64,000 bases of DNA from contig UQBS01000008.1 in assembly GCA_900539345.1 (NCBI GenBank), forward strand, positions 1 to 64,000, given 5' to 3'. The notes beneath the pieces were generated by a model that had not been told where the DNA came from, did no database searches, and saw only the letters and a program-made list of their open reading frames with translations. Source of the DNA: an uncultured Coriobacteriaceae bacterium (lineage in GTDB: Bacteria; Actinomycetota; Coriobacteriia; Coriobacteriales; UMGS124). Positions 17,574 to 25,884 of the stretch are shown here, in pieces. Each line of letters opens with the position of its first letter. The first letter of the stretch is position 1. Made by a program: the position numbers and the translations under genes.

Positions 17574-19478
17574 ATGTCTTCGCCAAAGGTAAACGCAAAG
17601 CTTAATCGTCGCGAGTTTGTCACTGCCGGTGCCATGCTGGGTGCGGCCGCTTCTGCCGCGTCTTCACTCGCAATTGCCGACGAGGCGCCCTCTGATGATG
17701 CGTTCGAGCGCTCTGTCGAATGGGATTCCGAGTATGACGTGATTGTTGTTGGTTTGGGTGGCGCAGGATGCGCGACCGCAATCACTGCCGCTGACGCGGG
17801 CGCGAAGGTTCTTGTTCTCGAGAAGGCTCCGGAGGGCTATTCTGGCGGTAACTCCAACATTTGCATGCAGTGGATCTGCTACACCGAGGATCCCGAGAAT
17901 GTGCGCACGTACTTTGAACAACTTCGCGGTGGGTATGAAACGCCTTCCGATGCCATACTTGATGTTTACATTGATGAGATGCAGAAGAACAAGGAATGGT
18001 TTGAGGGACTTGGTGCTCCGAATGTGCAGACGTTCGATTACGTCGAGTACCCGCAGTTCGAAGGCTCGAGCGCATTCACGCCGTTTACGGTGGACGGTTC
18101 GACCGGCATGATTCCTCCTGTGGTTTTTGGTGGCAACGGCGCATGCTATAACCTGTTGAAGAAGAACATTGTTGATCGCGCTGACAGCATTGATGTCTGG
18201 TATGAGGCTCCGGCTACGCATCTCATCCAGGATCCTCAAACCAAGGTGATTCATGGCGTCACTGCGCAGGTCGGTGACAAGGAAGTTAAAGTCCGCGCCA
18301 AGAACGGCGTTGTGCTTACATGCGGCGGCTATGAGAACAGCCCGCAAATGCAGCAGGATTATAACCAGCATCTTTTCTGGCCCCCCACTGGTACCTGCTA
18401 TTACAACGAGGGCGATGGCATCAAGATGGCGCTTGAGGTAAATGCCGACCTTTGGCACATGGCCAACATCGTTACGAACAACGGCTGCTTCCGCAACGAG
18501 GAAACGGGTAACGCCACGTTCGGATTCGGAATCTATGTGGCCACGCGCGGCATCAACATCGCTAACAACGGCACTCGCGTTTATGACGGCAAAGCTTATC
18601 ATGGCAAGATGCCTTACAACGATGTCTATCTCAATGCTGCTCTGCCTGAGACCTACTGGTATGTGTATGACCAGACTATCCAGGATGCTGGTGCTATTAA
18701 CCCGACTTGGAGCGCAGACAGCTCCGAAGAGATCGAAAAGGGCTGGGTCATAAAAGCCGACACGCTGGATGAGCTGGCACAGAAGATGGGCCTTTCCGAA
18801 GACGCGGCTCAAACCATGCAACAGACGATTGACGTTTATAATGGTTTTGCTGCTGATGGCTTTGACCCGGTCTTTGGGCGCAGCGCTGAGAGCATGTTTG
18901 CCATTCAGACTGGTCCTTTCTATGCGTGCAAGCAGACTTGTTGTTGCGGCAATACGCAGGGTGGTCCGCGTCGCAATGAGCGCGGTGAGGTTCTCGATGT
19001 TGCCGGCGAACCCATCCCGCACCTGTATGAGGCTGGCGAACTCGGTGATATTTGGTCCAACCTCTACCAGGCGAGCTGCAACCTGGGTGGCGGCATGATT
19101 TTCGGTCGCATCTCTGGCGCCAACGCTGCCGCAGTGAAGAATGACGTAACGCAGGATGACCTGGTCACGACGCCGTTTGAGCCTGAGGTTGTCGAAGACG
19201 AGTACGAATGCAGCGAGAACCAGTATATCGGGCGCGGTATGGGCAAGGGCGAAGCCCCCATGGTCGTGCGTGTTACGGTGGACGGAGACAAGGTATCTCA
19301 GGTTGAGATTCTCAAGCACTACGAGACGGAAGGCCTGGCGGCAATCGATCGCGCTCTGACCGAGCTTCCTGAGGCCATTGCGCAGGCTGGATCTGCCGAT
19401 GTGGATATGGTTGCGGGTGCCACGCGTACGAGTGCCGGTATTATCGCCGCTGTTTCTGATGCACTGTCTCAGGCATAA
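17574..19478 (+). CDS. Tat-exported FAD reductase with C-terminal covalent-FMN domain
   Basis: 634 residues; start ATG behind AAAGGA. Residues 10-35 are the twin-arginine signal (LNRREFVTAGAMLGAAASAA). VVGLGGAGCATAITAADAG near residue 58 is the FAD fold. The C-terminal 75 residues are an FMN_bind domain ending in DMVAGATRTSAG near residues 611-622, the motif in which ApbE attaches FMN to a Ser/Thr. The FMN probably relays electrons from a membrane donor to the FAD site, so this enzyme may not need a separate cytochrome. The region before the FMN domain contains CKQTCCCGNTQGGPRR, an unusual cysteine cluster near the expected substrate site. The LysR gene at 19589 follows and probably controls it. 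Confidence 0.9.
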   Translation: MSSPKVNAKLNRREFVTAGAMLGAAASAASSLAIADEAPSDDAFERSVEWDSEYDVIVVGLGGAGCATAITAADAGAKVLVLEKAPEGYSGGNSNICMQWICYTEDPENVRTYFEQLRGGYETPSDAILDVYIDEMQKNKEWFEGLGAPNVQTFDYVEYPQFEGSSAFTPFTVDGSTGMIPPVVFGGNGACYNLLKKNIVDRADSIDVWYEAPATHLIQDPQTKVIHGVTAQVGDKEVKVRAKNGVVLTCGGYENSPQMQQDYNQHLFWPPTGTCYYNEGDGIKMALEVNADLWHMANIVTNNGCFRNEETGNATFGFGIYVATRGINIANNGTRVYDGKAYHGKMPYNDVYLNAALPETYWYVYDQTIQDAGAINPTWSADSSEEIEKGWVIKADTLDELAQKMGLSEDAAQTMQQTIDVYNGFAADGFDPVFGRSAESMFAIQTGPFYACKQTCCCGNTQGGPRRNERGEVLDVAGEPIPHLYEAGELGDIWSNLYQASCNLGGGMIFGRISGANAAAVKNDVTQDDLVTTPFEPEVVEDEYECSENQYIGRGMGKGEAPMVVRVTVDGDKVSQVEILKHYETEGLAAIDRALTELPEAIAQAGSADVDMVAGATRTSAGIIAAVSDALSQA

Positions 19479-19497
19479 GTTTTCGTAACAGGGTGCT

Positions 19498-19541
19498 GGA
19501 CGCTCCGGACGTAACCATTGTTGCGCTCGGAGCGTCCTTTT
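19498..19541 (+). terminator. Intrinsic terminator of the FMN-containing reductase gene
   Basis: GGACGCTCCG pairs perfectly with CGGAGCGTCC, followed by TTTT. It separates the reductase from the downstream LysR gene. Confidence 0.85.
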
Positions 19542-19588
19542 GAAAGTCAGGCGTATAATCAAGGTCTGTGGGCAGAAAGGGGGCTGTC

Positions 19589-20554
19589 ATGGACATTGAT
19601 TCGATGCGTCTGTTTAGGGAAGTTGCGTCGCGCGGGAGCTTTACGGATGCTGCTCGTCGCTGCTTCATGTCTCAACAGGCTCTCAGTCGCAAGATTTCTG
19701 CGATGGAGTCTGAACTTGGGCAAAAACTGCTGAATCGCACAACACCGCTTGGCTTGACTCCTGCAGGGAAGGTGGTGTTGCGCGAGTCAAATACCATTCT
19801 GTCTTCCTATGACAGAATGACACGTACGCTTCAAGAGCTTAAGACGCGGGCACCGGGCGTTGTCAGGTTGCACAATTACGGGACCGGTTCGTTCGCCGCT
19901 CTTTACACGGGGGTTCTTGAGCGCGCAAACGACCAGTACCCTGAGATTGATATCCAGTTTGTTAAAGTGAACGAGGACGATATTGTCCTCCTCCAGGAGG
20001 ATGCAATTGATATTGGATTCGTTCGGACGGTGGCACGAGACGGGTCTGTCTCACTTTCAATGAGCCCTGATATGGATTACATGCCATTGCGTTACGACAT
20101 TGCGCCATTGATATTCGGTGTAAGAAAAGGCCATCCACTTGCCCATTTGCCGAATGTGACGCTTGTTGAAATTGCCCAGTATCCTCTTGCAATGCCGACT
20201 GACACGAATCTGGGCGCGCTCCCGCTTGCTGTAAAACGCCTTTTTGCCGATAGCGGTCTTTATATCGATGTTGAGGACGTGTACTGCAGCTCGGCATCCG
20301 AGCATTTCTTTGAGTTCTTCTCGGGAATGAGCGAGCTTAGTACGGCCTTCTTTACCGACTGGAGTTTTGACGATTATGTCCCTGATGATAGGCTCGGGAC
20401 ACGACGCCTTGTTAAGTTGACACCCGGTCCAGAAAAATATGAGGTGCGAGGCTATGCTGTTGCCCTTCGTGAATCTTCCAACCCTGCGGTCAAATTGATT
20501 CTGGACATTATGCGCGAGGTTGATGAGTCGCTTGGGTCCAATGCTGGACACTGA
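19589..20554 (+). CDS. LysR-family transcriptional regulator
   Basis: 321 residues from ATGGACATTGAT with AAAGGGGG upstream; an in-frame ATG seven codons earlier is less well placed. The winged HTH is at residues 1-60 (MRLFREVASRGSFTDAARRC, then MSQQALSRKISAMESELGQ). The effector domain starts near residue 90 (GVVRLHNYGTGSFAALYTGV). It lies in the same direction as the reductase at 17574 and beyond its terminator, so it has its own promoter. It is the only regulator next to that reductase, which makes it the likely controller. Confidence 0.9.
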   Translation: MDIDSMRLFREVASRGSFTDAARRCFMSQQALSRKISAMESELGQKLLNRTTPLGLTPAGKVVLRESNTILSSYDRMTRTLQELKTRAPGVVRLHNYGTGSFAALYTGVLERANDQYPEIDIQFVKVNEDDIVLLQEDAIDIGFVRTVARDGSVSLSMSPDMDYMPLRYDIAPLIFGVRKGHPLAHLPNVTLVEIAQYPLAMPTDTNLGALPLAVKRLFADSGLYIDVEDVYCSSASEHFFEFFSGMSELSTAFFTDWSFDDYVPDDRLGTRRLVKLTPGPEKYEVRGYAVALRESSNPAVKLILDIMREVDESLGSNAGH

Positions 20555-20644
20555 TATACGTATTCGCATTGTTCCGTTGGACATGGGGGTCACCTGGCGT
20601 TGATGTGCCTTGGTGACGTCGTTTCCTACTTCTTCCCCCAAACC

Positions 20645-20683
20645 AAAAAAACCGCCCGGGCGCGGGGGCGCTCCGGGCGGTTT
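20645..20683 (-). terminator. Intrinsic terminator of the 20714-22153 reductase gene
   Basis: AACCGCCCGG and CCGGGCGGTT form a strong stem, followed on the minus strand by a run of T. The A-run on the other side could also let it stop the LysR transcript. Confidence 0.85.
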
Positions 20684-20713
20684 GCTGTGCTATGTGCTGT
20701 TTGACCTGCGAGA

Positions 20714-22153
20714 TTACTTCGCGGCGTAAGCAGCGGCGCCGGCACCGGCGATGCGGCCCCAGGTGATGGCGTTGGAGATGGTGAAGCCCATGAAGGCGGA
20801 GTTGCAGCTGGTCTCGCCAGCGCAGAACATGCCGTCGATCACGGTGCCGTCGGCGCGGATGACCTCGGAATCGGCGTTACGGGCGATGCCGCCGTAGGTG
20901 ATGATGACGCAGGGCGTCACGGCCAGGGCGACGAAGGGAGCTTCGAGCTTGGTGGTGGGAACGCGGCCGAACTCGGCGTCGAAGCCGGCCTCGACAGCGG
21001 CGTTGTAAGCGTCGATGGTGGCGGCCAGGCCCTCGGCGTCAACACCCATGTTGGCAGCGAGCTCCTCGACGGTCTCACCGGCGACGTAGGTCAGGTCTTC
21101 GCCGCGGTGGGTCTTGCCCTCGGTGGCGTCAACGCAAGCCTGGTCGGAGACCATCCAGACGTAGCCCAGCTCGTCCTTGTGCATCTGGTCGAAGACGGGG
21201 CGGTTGAGGTCCTGGCTCATGTAGCCCTTGTTGTCCTCGTTGTAGAAGCGCTTGCCCTCGGCGCCGACCATGATCATGTTGGGCAGCGAGGTGAAGCCGA
21301 ACACGTTGGCAGCCGCGGAGGTGGGCGTGTACTCGGTCATGATCTCGTAGTCCTTGAGGACGCACATCATGGAGTCGGTGTGGCTCGTGCAGGCGCCCAC
21401 GTTGCTGGCCATGATGATGCCGTCACCGGTGGACATGGGATGGCCGATGCCCATCGTGCCAGCGACCTCGGGAGTGAAGCGCTTGGCGAGCTCGGGGTTG
21501 TAGGCGTAGCCGCCGGTGGCGATGACGAGGGCCTTGCAGCCGTAGATCGAGCCGTCCTCGGTCTTGACGGACACGGGGGCGCCGTTCTCCATGGTGATCT
21601 CGGTGGCCTTGGCCTCGGTGACGATCTCGACGCCAGCCTCCTCGGCGGCGGCAAGCAGGGTGTCGGTCAGGACGGGGCCAGCGCCCTCGACGACGTGCAT
21701 CATCGTGAGGGGGCCGTAGCCGACGACGGCCTCGGACTTGAAGGGAACAGCGCAACGGTCGATGAGCCAGTCGATGCTCTCGCCGGACTTGGCGACGGTG
21801 ATGCCCATGAGCTCGGGATCGAGGCGGTAAGAAGCGTTGCCGTTGAGGTTGTCGTACATCTGCTCATAGGTCAGCTCGACGCCCTGAGCCTTCTGAATCT
21901 GGGTGCCGAAGCCGCCGATGAGGCCCTGGGAGGTGGAAGTGGTGCCGCCGGTGACGGTGTTCTTCTCGAGAACGAGGACAGAAGCGCCAGCGTCGGCGGC
22001 CTCGATGGCAGCGCACAGACCAGCGCCGCCGCCACCGATGACGATGACGTCATAGGTGGGGTTGTCGCCGGCCATGGCGATGGCGGGAACGGTGGCTACA
22101 GCTGCAGCAGCGGCGGACGTTGCGAGGAACGACCTGCGAGAAATGTTGGCCAT
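20714..22153 (-). CDS. Tat-exported FAD reductase (compact form)
   Basis: 479 residues from MANISRRSFLATSAAAA, with AGGAGG seven bases upstream. The twin-arginine signal is at residues 5-30. The FAD fold VIGGGGAGLCAAIEAADAG and the TGGTTSTSQG loop are canonical. The C-terminal part reads VIITYGGIARN, with Tyr where fumarate reductases have the catalytic HHTMGG histidine, and GETSCNSAFMGFTISNAITW at the FAD end. The substrate is therefore probably not fumarate. It has no FMN domain and needs an outside electron donor. It lies divergent from the LuxR-type gene at 22411, with a palindrome between them at 22232. Confidence 0.9.
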   Translation of the reverse strand: MANISRRSFLATSAAAAAVATVPAIAMAGDNPTYDVIVIGGGGAGLCAAIEAADAGASVLVLEKNTVTGGTTSTSQGLIGGFGTQIQKAQGVELTYEQMYDNLNGNASYRLDPELMGITVAKSGESIDWLIDRCAVPFKSEAVVGYGPLTMMHVVEGAGPVLTDTLLAAAEEAGVEIVTEAKATEITMENGAPVSVKTEDGSIYGCKALVIATGGYAYNPELAKRFTPEVAGTMGIGHPMSTGDGIIMASNVGACTSHTDSMMCVLKDYEIMTEYTPTSAAANVFGFTSLPNMIMVGAEGKRFYNEDNKGYMSQDLNRPVFDQMHKDELGYVWMVSDQACVDATEGKTHRGEDLTYVAGETVEELAANMGVDAEGLAATIDAYNAAVEAGFDAEFGRVPTTKLEAPFVALAVTPCVIITYGGIARNADSEVIRADGTVIDGMFCAGETSCNSAFMGFTISNAITWGRIAGAGAAAYAAK

Positions 22154-22231
22154 GATTGCCTCCTGTATGTTTGGGACGCCTCCCCTTAAGGCGTCCAACA
22201 CACCCATCATGGCAGCATCCCTCCGTCAACG

Positions 22232-22253
22232 CTACCCCCAAATGTGGGGGTAG
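22232..22253. promoter_or_regulatory. Palindromic operator candidate
   Basis: CTACCCCCA (22232-22240) and TGGGGGTAG (22245-22253) form a perfect 9-bp inverted repeat around AATG. It lies about 80 bases upstream of the reductase start, between that gene and its divergent LuxR-type regulator. A related site occurs at 60646. Confidence 0.5.
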
Positions 22254-22410
22254 TCCCTAGCAGCGGTTTTCTTGAAATTCCAAGCGGAATGCAGGTGCAC
22301 CTGGGGCGCATGTCTCGCAGGGGAGAACGCGGAAGAATGGTATACTCAATGCTTTGATGTTGGCTATAGCTGGAATTTTTTCCTCCGGCCTGTGATAAAG
22401 GGGGTCCGAG

Positions 22411-23904
22411 GTGAACGTCTCGCATTCCGCAGTGCGACGCCTGGGCCTTCCCGTCGTCGGCTTCGGACTATTTAAGGCGCTCCTCGATTGGACGTATTCT
22501 TCGGCGCTTTCCACCGCTTCGGGAACGCTGCCGTTTGTTAATGATATCCGGTTCTCCCTCGTGGCGTCCCTGGCCATCCTTGTGGTTACAGCATGCCTGT
22601 TTGTCGTTTCGTGGAAGCGCCCCTCGCTTATGCCCAGGCGCACGGCGTACGTGTGCATGGCGCTGCTCGCGGGAGTCAACCTTCTATCGGGGCTGGGGCT
22701 GCTCGGCGAGCTTCCCGATGCTGTTGGCGTTGCCTTGATAACTGGCGTGTACGGTCTGGGGTCTGCGGTTCCCAACGCCGTGTGGCTTGCGCTCATTGCC
22801 GTGTTGCCCGCGGGCGAATGCCTGCTGGTCATTGCCGCCGCGTATCTTCTCGCGGGGCTCGTTTCTCCGATCTTTGCGGTTTTGCCTGGTGCCGTGGGCT
22901 GCCTGGCTGCATGTGTGGCGTGCGTGGCGAGCATCGTGCTGCTTGCGAGGATGCCTGGTGAGACGCCTCGGGAGCAGGGTGCTGAGCGGGAGCTCTCCAC
23001 TGCGTCGGTGCGCTCTGTTCTCATGTCAGTCGCGGGGCCCCTCGTTGTGTTTCTGGCGCTTGAAATGGTCATGGGACTCGTGCTGTCGTTCCAGGCGGTT
23101 GACGCTGCGGGCGACGGGTCTGCCGCCGGGGCCAAGACGCTGGCAACTCTTGCCGCATACATCTGCCTGATTGTTCTGGTGATGAGGCGCCGCGAGCTTC
23201 CCGATATCAGGCTTCTGTTCGAACGGTTGTTCCCGTTTTTCGCCCTTGCCTTGGCGCTGCTACCGTTTACCAGCAGCGCGTACGGAACGCTCTTTAGCGC
23301 GGTGCTCGTGTTTTTGCAGGGCATGGTGGGCACGTCGGTGCTGTTCCTGCTGCTTCAGAGCTCACGAGAGCACGGGGTCCCGATCATTGCCTGCGTGGCG
23401 GGCGTGTCGTTTGTGGCGCGCGCCTCTATTCTGGCGGGCCTCGTTGTGGGTTGGACGATCGGTGTTGCCGATGGCGTAGACGCTACAGCGCGCGTCCTCA
23501 TGGTGGCTGGCGCTGCGATGTACGCGATGTCGCTGGTGCTTGTGTGGTCGCTTAAAACTCGCAGGTCAGGGGGCGCATCTGGTGCCGATGCGCAGGTGGA
23601 GCAGGGTGTGGGCGAGGCTTCGGGGGAGGCCCAGGGGGGCGAAGGGGCCCCGGCTGTCGATGCCGTCGACGTCATCGACAGGCCGGCCTCGTTCGAAGAG
23701 ACCGCCGCACGTCTTGCCCGCGAGCATTCGCTGACGGCTCGCGAGGAGCAGGTCGTGGCACTTGTTGCCTGCGGCCGCTCGGCCGTGTATATTGCCGGCG
23801 AGCTCGGTATCGCTCCTGAGACGGTGCGCAGCTACCTCAAGAGCGCCTATCCCAAACTCGGCGTCCACTCCAAGCAGGAGCTCATCGACCTGTTCGTGGG
23901 ATAG
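22411..23904 (+). CDS. Membrane-bound LuxR-family regulator
   Basis: 497 residues from a GTG start; GGGGG lies about nine bases upstream. Residues 1-375 are hydrophobic, with roughly ten to twelve membrane segments in an MFS-like pattern. Residues 375-430 are a flexible linker. Residues 433-497 are the LuxR helix-turn-helix (LTAREEQVVALVACGRSAVY, then GIAPETVRSYLKSAYPKLGV). These proteins are one-component sensors: the membrane part likely detects a substrate or an electron-transport state. There is no phosphorylation domain. Its target is probably the divergent reductase at 20714-22153. It ends at its own terminator near 24011. Confidence 0.9.
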   Translation: MNVSHSAVRRLGLPVVGFGLFKALLDWTYSSALSTASGTLPFVNDIRFSLVASLAILVVTACLFVVSWKRPSLMPRRTAYVCMALLAGVNLLSGLGLLGELPDAVGVALITGVYGLGSAVPNAVWLALIAVLPAGECLLVIAAAYLLAGLVSPIFAVLPGAVGCLAACVACVASIVLLARMPGETPREQGAERELSTASVRSVLMSVAGPLVVFLALEMVMGLVLSFQAVDAAGDGSAAGAKTLATLAAYICLIVLVMRRRELPDIRLLFERLFPFFALALALLPFTSSAYGTLFSAVLVFLQGMVGTSVLFLLLQSSREHGVPIIACVAGVSFVARASILAGLVVGWTIGVADGVDATARVLMVAGAAMYAMSLVLVWSLKTRRSGGASGADAQVEQGVGEASGEAQGGEGAPAVDAVDVIDRPASFEETAARLAREHSLTAREEQVVALVACGRSAVYIAGELGIAPETVRSYLKSAYPKLGVHSKQELIDLFVG

Positions 23905-24010
23905 AGGGGGTGAGGCAAGCTGACGGTACGGCCACCTGTCTTCTCGCTCAATCTCTGTCAAGAATATTTGATAATGAAGGCATAGTTAGGAATATCAACT
24001 ATTTTAGATA

Positions 24011-24057
24011 CAGCCTGGTAGAAGGGTTGAAGTCTAACCGGTTTACCGGGCTGTTTT
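24011..24057 (+). terminator. Intrinsic terminator of the 22411-23904 gene
   Basis: CAGCCTGGTA pairs with TACCGGGCTG (one G-U), followed by TTTT. It lies between two convergent regulator genes. Confidence 0.7.
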
Positions 24058-24107
24058 CGAGATGCGGCTGTGGCGCGAGGACGCTCGCACTCTTTTGAGC
24101 AGCCCGC

Positions 24108-25619
24108 TTATTGCCCAGTCGCCATGGCCTCAATGAGGTCCATGAGGTCTTGTTGGGTGTGGATGTCCATCTTGTGGTAGATGCTGCGGATGTGCGTCTT
24201 GGCGGTGCCCTGTGAGATGCCCAGCGAGTGGCCCACGTATGCGGCGGTTCTTCCGCGGGCAAGCAGGCCAAGGACCTCGTGCTCGCGGGGAGTGAGGGCG
24301 TATTGGCTGGCGAGCTCGGCGCAGGCGTTGGGAATTTCGTCGCCGTTTTCAGTGGGTTCGCCGGCGGCGAGCCACTGGTGCAGGGCGCTGCGAGGGTCAT
24401 TGAACACAAGCAGCACCGTGACAAACAGCGCGAGCACAATGGAGAGAAAAACGAGCGGTGAGAGGGTCTGTTCCGTGCTGGGAGTAAGCGCTTCGCCCAT
24501 GAAATGCCCAGGTATCTGCGATGCCTGGAACACCAGGTAGCCAAAGGCATACGTGCGCACCACGGGACGATTCATGCGGCGCGCCAAGTCGCCCCAGTAC
24601 ACGACCATGAAGAAGTAGAAGATGGCGAAGCCCAGCTCGTTGACAGAAGCTGCCAGCCAGGTGGGAACGGTGCTGACAGAGGCGAGTGCAGCTCCGGCGG
24701 CTGTGCCTACCAGGCCGAGCGCGTAAATCTGCGAGGCACCAAAGCGTCGGCTGAGTAGTAGGCTTGCGACGAGAAGGAGCACTCCGGCTGCAAATTCGGC
24801 CACGGCGGGCCCTACCATCCCGGCGGTGGTCATGGGGCGCGAGGCCAGCACGCTGCCCATGAGTCCAAAAGTGAGGCCCACGAGTGCCGGCAGGATGAGC
24901 AGCGTCCAGCTAAATGAGATGGTACGCGCGGCACCTGGTGGGGGCGGCGGCGTGGGATTTTCTCCCAGGCGACGTGCCCCCTCCCAGGTGAGCCATGAGC
25001 AGGGCAGCGCGCAGATGATGAGCGCGCCGACTTGGGCGGCCAGCGGCGCGGCAAACAGCGCGAGGAACACGAGCGTCGAGGTGACGAGCGACAGCCCCAT
25101 GTCCATGAGTCCGCGCTGCAGGCTCATGCGCGAGAACATCTCGCCCCACGCGATTTTAAGAAAGCCGATGGCCGCGCCTCCCAGGCACGAGCCTGTTATA
25201 AAGGCTGTGACGCTGCTCGTATAAGCTGTGACCGCGATGCCGAGCGAGCCGCCGGCCAGCAAGATACCTGCCAGGGTCATGGCTCCGCGCGAGCCAACGA
25301 TGGTCGCCAGGCTGTCTGACAAGAAGACGATGACAGTGAGCATGGCGACATTTGCAAGCAGCGTCATGACGGTGGGAACGGCGAATATGCCGCTGAGCTG
25401 GGACAAGGCGCCTGAGGTCAGATAGGTTTTGCCCACAAGGCACGACCATAGCCAAATGCACGCGAAGCTTGTCCAACGCGGCCAACCGGACCGGAGCTCG
25501 TCGGCAGCCTCCTTGTGCCAAGTGCGCAGACGATTGCGGGGCACCGCCAGGTTGTTGAGCGTGTCGGCGGCAGGCCCGGTCGACACCAGACCTTCTGGTT
25601 TAGCTGCTGTGTTTGGCAT
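24108..25619 (-). CDS. Membrane-bound LuxR-family regulator
   Basis: 503 residues from an ATG preceded by GAGGGGCC. A 45-residue soluble N-terminus is followed by about twelve hydrophobic segments (from WTSFACIWLWSCLVGKTYLT to LSIVLALFVTVLLVF). The C-terminal HTH reads LTPREHEVLGLLARGRTAAY, then GISQGTAKTHIRSIYHKMDI. It is on the same strand as the reductase at 25885-27417 and lies after it, separated by a terminator hairpin, so it has its own promoter. It probably regulates that reductase, because the reductase at 20714 already has a divergent partner. Confidence 0.9.
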   Translation of the reverse strand: MPNTAAKPEGLVSTGPAADTLNNLAVPRNRLRTWHKEAADELRSGWPRWTSFACIWLWSCLVGKTYLTSGALSQLSGIFAVPTVMTLLANVAMLTVIVFLSDSLATIVGSRGAMTLAGILLAGGSLGIAVTAYTSSVTAFITGSCLGGAAIGFLKIAWGEMFSRMSLQRGLMDMGLSLVTSTLVFLALFAAPLAAQVGALIICALPCSWLTWEGARRLGENPTPPPPPGAARTISFSWTLLILPALVGLTFGLMGSVLASRPMTTAGMVGPAVAEFAAGVLLLVASLLLSRRFGASQIYALGLVGTAAGAALASVSTVPTWLAASVNELGFAIFYFFMVVYWGDLARRMNRPVVRTYAFGYLVFQASQIPGHFMGEALTPSTEQTLSPLVFLSIVLALFVTVLLVFNDPRSALHQWLAAGEPTENGDEIPNACAELASQYALTPREHEVLGLLARGRTAAYVGHSLGISQGTAKTHIRSIYHKMDIHTQQDLMDLIEAMATGQ

Positions 25620-25680
25620 TATGGCCCCTCATATCCTGCAGTGGCGCGCTCCCCCGGCGATTACGGTTCGGTTTGTGTCC

Positions 25681-25725
25681 CAAACAAACGTGCTCGGAGC
25701 CGCATTGTTTGCGGCTCCGAGCACG
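25681..25725 (-). terminator. Intrinsic terminator of the 25885-27417 reductase gene
   Basis: A 16-bp perfect stem (25689-25704 with 25710-25725) around TTGTT, followed on the minus strand by TTTGTTTG. It also lies in the promoter region of the next gene. Confidence 0.8.
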
Positions 25726-25776
25726 AATTATTGCACGTCAGACGTTGCATGTGCTGTGCGGTGAACGATTACGTAC

Positions 25777-25830
25777 CTAAAAGCGGGCTGTTTGAAAAGC
25801 AACTACCTGAAAAGTAGGCTGCGTGAAAAG
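25777..25830. repeat. Four direct repeats of TGAAAAG with 15-16 bp period
   Basis: CTAAAAG at 25777, then TGAAAAG at 25793, 25808 and 25824. The first and third units extend to a shared GGCTG. They lie between the reductase stop codon and its terminator. Purpose unknown. Confidence 0.4.
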
Positions 25831-25884
25831 CGACCACTGGTTTGCAAGGGGTCGGCCGTCGTCACGGTGCCGCGCGGCTCGATT

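Noticed and set aside
17664..19562. A 632-codon open frame on the minus strand over the FMN-containing reductase
   Set aside because: Antisense shadow without motifs. The plus strand carries the Tat signal, FAD fold and FMN motif.
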